DNA of 64,000 nucleotides from positions 1-64,000 of the forward strand of contig NZ_CANLKW010000006.1 in assembly GCF_947491795.1 (NCBI RefSeq), read 5' to 3'. Both the position numbers and the translations under genes were made by a program. How positions within the stretch are numbered: position 1 is the first letter of the stretch; each line of letters begins with the position of its first letter. Below are positions 60,554 through 64,000 of this stretch, one piece after another. Source of the DNA: an uncultured Roseobacter sp. Lineage in GTDB: Bacteria > Pseudomonadota > Alphaproteobacteria > Rhodobacterales > Rhodobacteraceae. The notes beneath the pieces were generated by a model, which was not told the origin of the DNA, made no database searches, and saw nothing but the letters and a program-made list of their open reading frames with translations.

Positions 60554-60608
60554 GCGCCCCTGTCGGGGCGCATTCTGTGTCTGGAGACCGGAGGCTGAAC
60601 CCTCCGGT
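60554..60608. repeat. two hairpins between the binding-protein genes
   Basis: Stem-loops GCGCCCC-TGTC-GGGGCGC (60554-60571) and ACCGGAGG-CTGAAC-CCTCCGGT (60587-60608). They lie in the 151 bp gap and may stabilise or attenuate the upstream mRNA. Confidence 0.6.
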
Positions 60609-60660
60609 CCGCAGGATTGCGAATGTCTGCGCGGCTGAAAAGAACGCCGCGCAGGGCGGA

Positions 60661-62244
60661 TCAGTTCATGGTGAAGTATTTCACTTTGGGCTGATCCTCT
60701 GGATCTACGTCAATGCCCACTTTTTCTGACATACCCCAGTTCAGGACCTGGTGGTGGATCGGGATGTAGAGCTGTTCGCCCTGCACGACTTCCCAGATCT
60801 CCGAGATGGCCTGATCACGTGAACTCAGATCAGTATTGGAGGCCAGCGATTTGATTTTCGCGTCCAGATCCGGGTCGGTAAAGCCGGTGCCGTTCCAGGT
60901 GCCGATATCGGATTCGCGAGAGTGCACCAGGAAGTTAAAGATGTACTCGGAATCGTATGTCGGCACACCCCAACCCAGCATATAGAAGTCAGTCTTGCCA
61001 TCTGTGATCAGCGGAAAGTGCTGTGCCTTGGGCTTGGCATCGAGGTTCACGGTCACGCCGATCTGCGCCAGCATGCCTACGGCAGCCTGGCAGATTGCTT
61101 CATCATTGATGTAGCGATCGTTCGGGCAATCCAGCTGAATGGTGAAACCGTCACCATAGCCTGCATCGGCCATCAGCTGTTTCGCTGTGTCGAGATCAGT
61201 TGTTGAGGACCCGTCCATCTCTGCCGACCAGCCGTTCACAAAGGGCGGCGCGATCATGCCCGCAGGCTCGGACTGGCCGCGCATCACAACCTGTTGGATC
61301 GCATCACGGTTGATCGACATCGACATGGCCTGGCGCACACGCACATCGGCCAGCGGATTTGCACCGTCAATGTTGTCCGCTTCCAGGTCATCCGCACCCT
61401 GGTTCATACCAAAGAAGATCACCCGGTTCTGAGGGGCCTGTTTTACCACCAGGCCCGCGGCGCTGTTCACGCGATCCAGGTCCTGGACCGGCATGTCCTG
61501 GAGGAAGTCAACCTCACCGGACAACAGTGCGGCAACGCGGGTCGCGGCATTCTGAATAGGGGTATAAATGATTTCCGTTACTTCCATCGGAAACTGGTCA
61601 ATTCCCCAGTAATTGTCGTTTCGCGTCATGACAGTGCGCACGTCAGCTTCGCGGCTTTGCAGCACGTAAGGGCCGGTGCCATTGGTATTGCTGGTGGCAT
61701 ATGTCAGCTCGCCGCCCTCAAAGTCCTGCACGTTCACCGTGTCGTTTGCCTCGGTCCAGCCTTTGTCCATGATAAACAGGTTGGTCAGGTTGCTGGGCAG
61801 GATCGGGTTCGGGCCATCTGTGACCATCTCGATTGTATAGTCATCAACTGCGCGGACCTCGGTGATCGAGCCGATCAGCTCTTTCATATCTGAGTTCGGC
61901 TGCTTGGCGCGCTCAAAGCTGAAAACCACGTCTTCTGCGGTAAATGCGGCGCCATCGTGGAACGTTACACCCTGGCGCAGATTGAACACCCAGACGTTCG
62001 GATCATCCTCGGACGGTGCCCAGTCTGTTGCCAGCGCCGGCTCAAAAGCACCCGTGACATCGCGGATGATGAGCGGCTCGTACATCTGGTGGCGTATCGT
62101 GTGGGTGGGTCCTTCGTTCTGTGCATGCGGGTCAAGCGTCAGCGCATCACCAGCGCGCGCCCAGCGGAGCGTTTCCGCGCTTGTCAGCGTAGCAGTTGTC
62201 GACAGCAAAATGGCCGCCGTAATGACGGAGGTCGTGAGTTTCAT
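60661..62244 (-). CDS. ABC transporter solute-binding protein, family 5 (second)
   Basis: The 527 aa precursor starts MKLTTSVITAAILLSTTATL. It has LTLDPHAQNEGPTHTIRHQM, WVFNLRQGVTFHDGAAFTAED, and LMADAGYGDGFTIQLDCPND. I chose the ATG at 62244, preceded by GGGGAG, over one 45 bp upstream. It shares many blocks with the first binding protein, indicating a tandem duplication. A short inverted repeat TTGCCA/TGGCAA is in the upstream gap. Confidence 0.92.
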   Translation of the reverse strand: MKLTTSVITAAILLSTTATLTSAETLRWARAGDALTLDPHAQNEGPTHTIRHQMYEPLIIRDVTGAFEPALATDWAPSEDDPNVWVFNLRQGVTFHDGAAFTAEDVVFSFERAKQPNSDMKELIGSITEVRAVDDYTIEMVTDGPNPILPSNLTNLFIMDKGWTEANDTVNVQDFEGGELTYATSNTNGTGPYVLQSREADVRTVMTRNDNYWGIDQFPMEVTEIIYTPIQNAATRVAALLSGEVDFLQDMPVQDLDRVNSAAGLVVKQAPQNRVIFFGMNQGADDLEADNIDGANPLADVRVRQAMSMSINRDAIQQVVMRGQSEPAGMIAPPFVNGWSAEMDGSSTTDLDTAKQLMADAGYGDGFTIQLDCPNDRYINDEAICQAAVGMLAQIGVTVNLDAKPKAQHFPLITDGKTDFYMLGWGVPTYDSEYIFNFLVHSRESDIGTWNGTGFTDPDLDAKIKSLASNTDLSSRDQAISEIWEVVQGEQLYIPIHHQVLNWGMSEKVGIDVDPEDQPKVKYFTMN

Positions 62245-62356
62245 TGGAGTCTCCCCAGATTTTGTTTTTCTGCCCGTAATGTTTGCCACCAGGGCCGGTT
62301 TGGCAAGCCCTTAGTACACCATAACGTGCGTGTGACATCTCTGTGCTGCCCGTTCT

Positions 62357-63328
62357 TCAGGCAGCTCCCGGAATTCGGATCATGCGGCTGCCTTCCTCAA
62401 ATCCGTTCATCGGCAGCGGCCATGTACTCCCCGGCCAGCGCAGCTCCATCTGCTGACGGCGCGGGCGGTAAACAGCGGTATAAAGTGTGCCAAAACCCGC
62501 GTTGAAGGCCGTTGAATAGAGTGGAGGTTTCAGAAACGCGCCGATGAATTTCTCTTCGGGATCGCGGTGCAGTGTCAGTCGCTGCAACAAAAACCTCTCG
62601 CGCTCGACCGTGGCGGTAAACCGGGCGTGGCTGACCCATTCTACATTTTCCTGATGGTTTGTGGCCACCGCGGCATGGGTGATGACGGTCGGGCGATCCG
62701 GAGCCATCATTGCAGTGAGGTATTGCCGCTTTTTGTCGAGCACGGTGACATTATAGCTCATATGGGTCGGAATGCGGGCGAGCGCTGCGCCCGCTTCTTC
62801 GGCAGTATCGCAGGTCTGCAACACATAGCGCAGGATCAGCGGCACGCCAAAACCCTCGCCGACAATGCGCCTGCCCCCGAAAGTCAGCGAGATCGCGAGG
62901 CCCGCATCATTCATTCCGTCGACCATGCCAAACAGACCGTCTGATGTACCGACGACACGCCGCCCCTGCCAGTTTGTTCGCAGCACAAGGCTGTCGAAAG
63001 CATTTGGGTTATAATCGTAGTTGCGCACCAGCACCGGTTCTTTGCCCGTCCAGATTGCCTGGCTGCAGCCAGCCAGGTAGGGCGGCGGGCAGTAAAAGGA
63101 CAAAAAGCGCGCGGCATGATCGCTGCCGCCAGCCAGTTCGCACAGTTCTTCCCAGAGCGGGATGATCTCCGGCATATGCTTTTTCAACGCCCTGCGCGAC
63201 TCGGCATAGGTCGGGCGGGTTGTCTCACCTTCCTTCAGCCACCATCGCTGATAATCGGGCCAGTATTCGGCGAAAAGCCCGGACCATTTCGGACCGGGCG
63301 TTTCTTCTGTAAAGGCGCGCCATAACAT
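62357..63328 (-). CDS. C45-family autoproteolytic acyltransferase/hydrolase
   Basis: The 323 aa product resembles the acyl-CoA:6-aminopenicillanate acyltransferase family. Its likely nucleophile is Cys88 in YLAGCSQAIW, followed by VLVRNYDYNP and GLFGMVDGMNDAGLAISLTFGG. Such Ntn hydrolases self-cleave before the Cys and cut or form amide bonds. It has no signal peptide. The true substrate is unknown. It follows the ATP-grasp gene by 21 bp. Confidence 0.82.
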   Translation of the reverse strand: MLWRAFTEETPGPKWSGLFAEYWPDYQRWWLKEGETTRPTYAESRRALKKHMPEIIPLWEELCELAGGSDHAARFLSFYCPPPYLAGCSQAIWTGKEPVLVRNYDYNPNAFDSLVLRTNWQGRRVVGTSDGLFGMVDGMNDAGLAISLTFGGRRIVGEGFGVPLILRYVLQTCDTAEEAGAALARIPTHMSYNVTVLDKKRQYLTAMMAPDRPTVITHAAVATNHQENVEWVSHARFTATVERERFLLQRLTLHRDPEEKFIGAFLKPPLYSTAFNAGFGTLYTAVYRPRRQQMELRWPGSTWPLPMNGFEEGSRMIRIPGAA

Positions 63329-63349
63329 TGGGTGCGCTGTCCTTTCGGA

Positions 63350-64000
63350 TCAGAGGATTTTAAAGGCAGGATCCGCCAGCGCGGGTCCGGCCTCTGCCTG
63401 TGGCAGCGGTTTGGCTGCCACACATTGCTTGATGCCGTGGATCCACTTTTTCGCCCGGTCATTCAACTGGAAACTCTTGGTCATCGAACGACCCCGCGTC
63501 ACGAGGATGCCAATGTCAGCACCTTCATAACGATAGTCACCCGGGCCCAGAATGCGCAGGAAGAACGCCTCATTCTCGGATTCTACTGCGCGGCGGTGAT
63601 AGTCGAAGCGGTCATAGACCACGCGCCCGTCCTCGAGCATTTTGTAGATGCCCGTTTCCGGGGCCGCGGTGCAGATATCGACCGTATCGTCCGTGTGCTT
63701 GATCACCATCTGTGACCAGCTGTCGATATTGGCGCTGTCGGCCCAGCGGGCGTTGAGCTCATCCACATCCAGATTGAATTTCTTCTTCGAGAACTCCAGC
63801 AGGTGGAACAGAAACAGCGGCGCATCCGCATGGGCAAAAGCGGCGTGGTTCGTCATGGACGACGCGCCCGTGATGCGCGGGTTCAGCTCGCCCAACCAGA
63901 TATCACCGGTTTTCTTGTCGATCAGGAAGTCGAGCTCAAAATACCCGCGATACCCCTCCTTGCGCAGTTGCTCACCGAACTTAAACGTCAGATCCCGCGC
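63350..64000 (-). CDS. ATP-grasp enzyme, C-terminal part (cut by window edge)
   Basis: The frame is open from the right edge. It reads GYRGYFELDFLIDKKTGDIW followed by LGELNPRITGASSMTNHAAF. The E-x-N-P-R motif with GASS is the ATP-grasp metal-binding loop, as in carbamoyl-phosphate synthase or biotin-carboxylase-like ligases. The N-terminal part lies outside the window. About 217 codons are present. An in-frame TTG at 63895 is not the true start. Together with the C45 enzyme this suggests amide-bond chemistry. Confidence 0.8.
   Translation of the reverse strand, partial: ARDLTFKFGEQLRKEGYRGYFELDFLIDKKTGDIWLGELNPRITGASSMTNHAAFAHADAPLFLFHLLEFSKKKFNLDVDELNARWADSANIDSWSQMVIKHTDDTVDICTAAPETGIYKMLEDGRVVYDRFDYHRRAVESENEAFFLRILGPGDYRYEGADIGILVTRGRSMTKSFQLNDRAKKWIHGIKQCVAAKPLPQAEAGPALADPAFKIL

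Noticed and set aside
1..64000. rRNA, tRNA, CRISPR, IS elements or transposases
   Set aside because: None was recognised by reading either strand; the only mobility signals are the replication and partition genes and the short repeats.

Overview
The window is most of an alphaproteobacterial photosynthesis gene cluster (PGC) for aerobic anoxygenic phototrophy, followed by accessory genes. The organism looks like a member of the Roseobacter group (Rhodobacteraceae). It has high GC, the purple-bacterial order crtA-bchIDO / bchFNBHLM-lhaA-puhABC / ppaA-ppsR-bchG-bchP-idi, the oxygen-dependent cyclase acsF, and spheroidene-type carotenoid genes (crtA, C, D, F). No 16S or tRNA gene is visible, so the genus cannot be fixed.

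Layout. 1-3722 (minus): bchC-bchX-58 aa ORF-bchY, running off the left edge where bchZ and puf would be expected. 3848-13356: carotenoid genes crtF-crtE (minus), crtD-crtC (plus), a TyrA-like gene (minus), tspO-crtB-crtI (minus) and crtA (plus). 13353-16901 (plus): bchI-bchD-bchO. 16885-20453: a plasmid-type replication and partition module, parB-parA (minus), an iteron-bearing spacer, and a DnaA-like replication initiator (plus). 20478-37867 (minus): a Tat-exported YHS protein, cytochrome c', cytochrome c2, hemA, puhE, acsF, a 98 aa protein, puhC, puhB, puhA, lhaA, bchM, bchL, bchH, bchB, bchN and bchF. 38164-44346 (plus): ppaA/aerR, ppsR, bchG, a PucC-family gene, bchP and idi. 44499-48394 (plus): a pqiABC-type envelope operon. 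48395-64000: an aminotransferase, an AHL-lactonase-like hydrolase, a long coupled operon (SDR, FAD monooxygenase, alpha-methylacyl-CoA racemase-like enzyme, peptide-type ABC transporter, DUF2059 protein), a MarR regulator with a membrane protein, two paralogous solute-binding proteins, a C45-family hydrolase and an ATP-grasp enzyme cut by the right edge.

The genes together make 5-aminolevulinate (hemA), build bacteriochlorophyll a (bchI/D/H, M, acsF, L/N/B, F, X/Y, C, G, P), make a spheroidenone-type carotenoid, and assemble the reaction centre H subunit and its helpers (puhABCE, lhaA). Nine exact TGT-N12-ACA sites precede bchC, crtE/crtD, crtI/crtA, bchF, ppaA and bchG. This is the signature of PpsR/CrtJ repression, and ppsR itself is encoded here.

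The most striking point is that a DnaA-like RepA plus ParA/ParB lies in the middle of the PGC. Six copies of a perfect palindrome (TGTCCCCGCGGGGACA, one copy lacking the last A) lie inside bchD, bchO, parB and parA and just before parA. They look like plasmid centromere (parS-type) sites written partly into photosynthesis genes. The PGC is therefore probably carried on an extrachromosomal replicon, as is known from Roseobacter litoralis and Sulfitobacter guttiformis.
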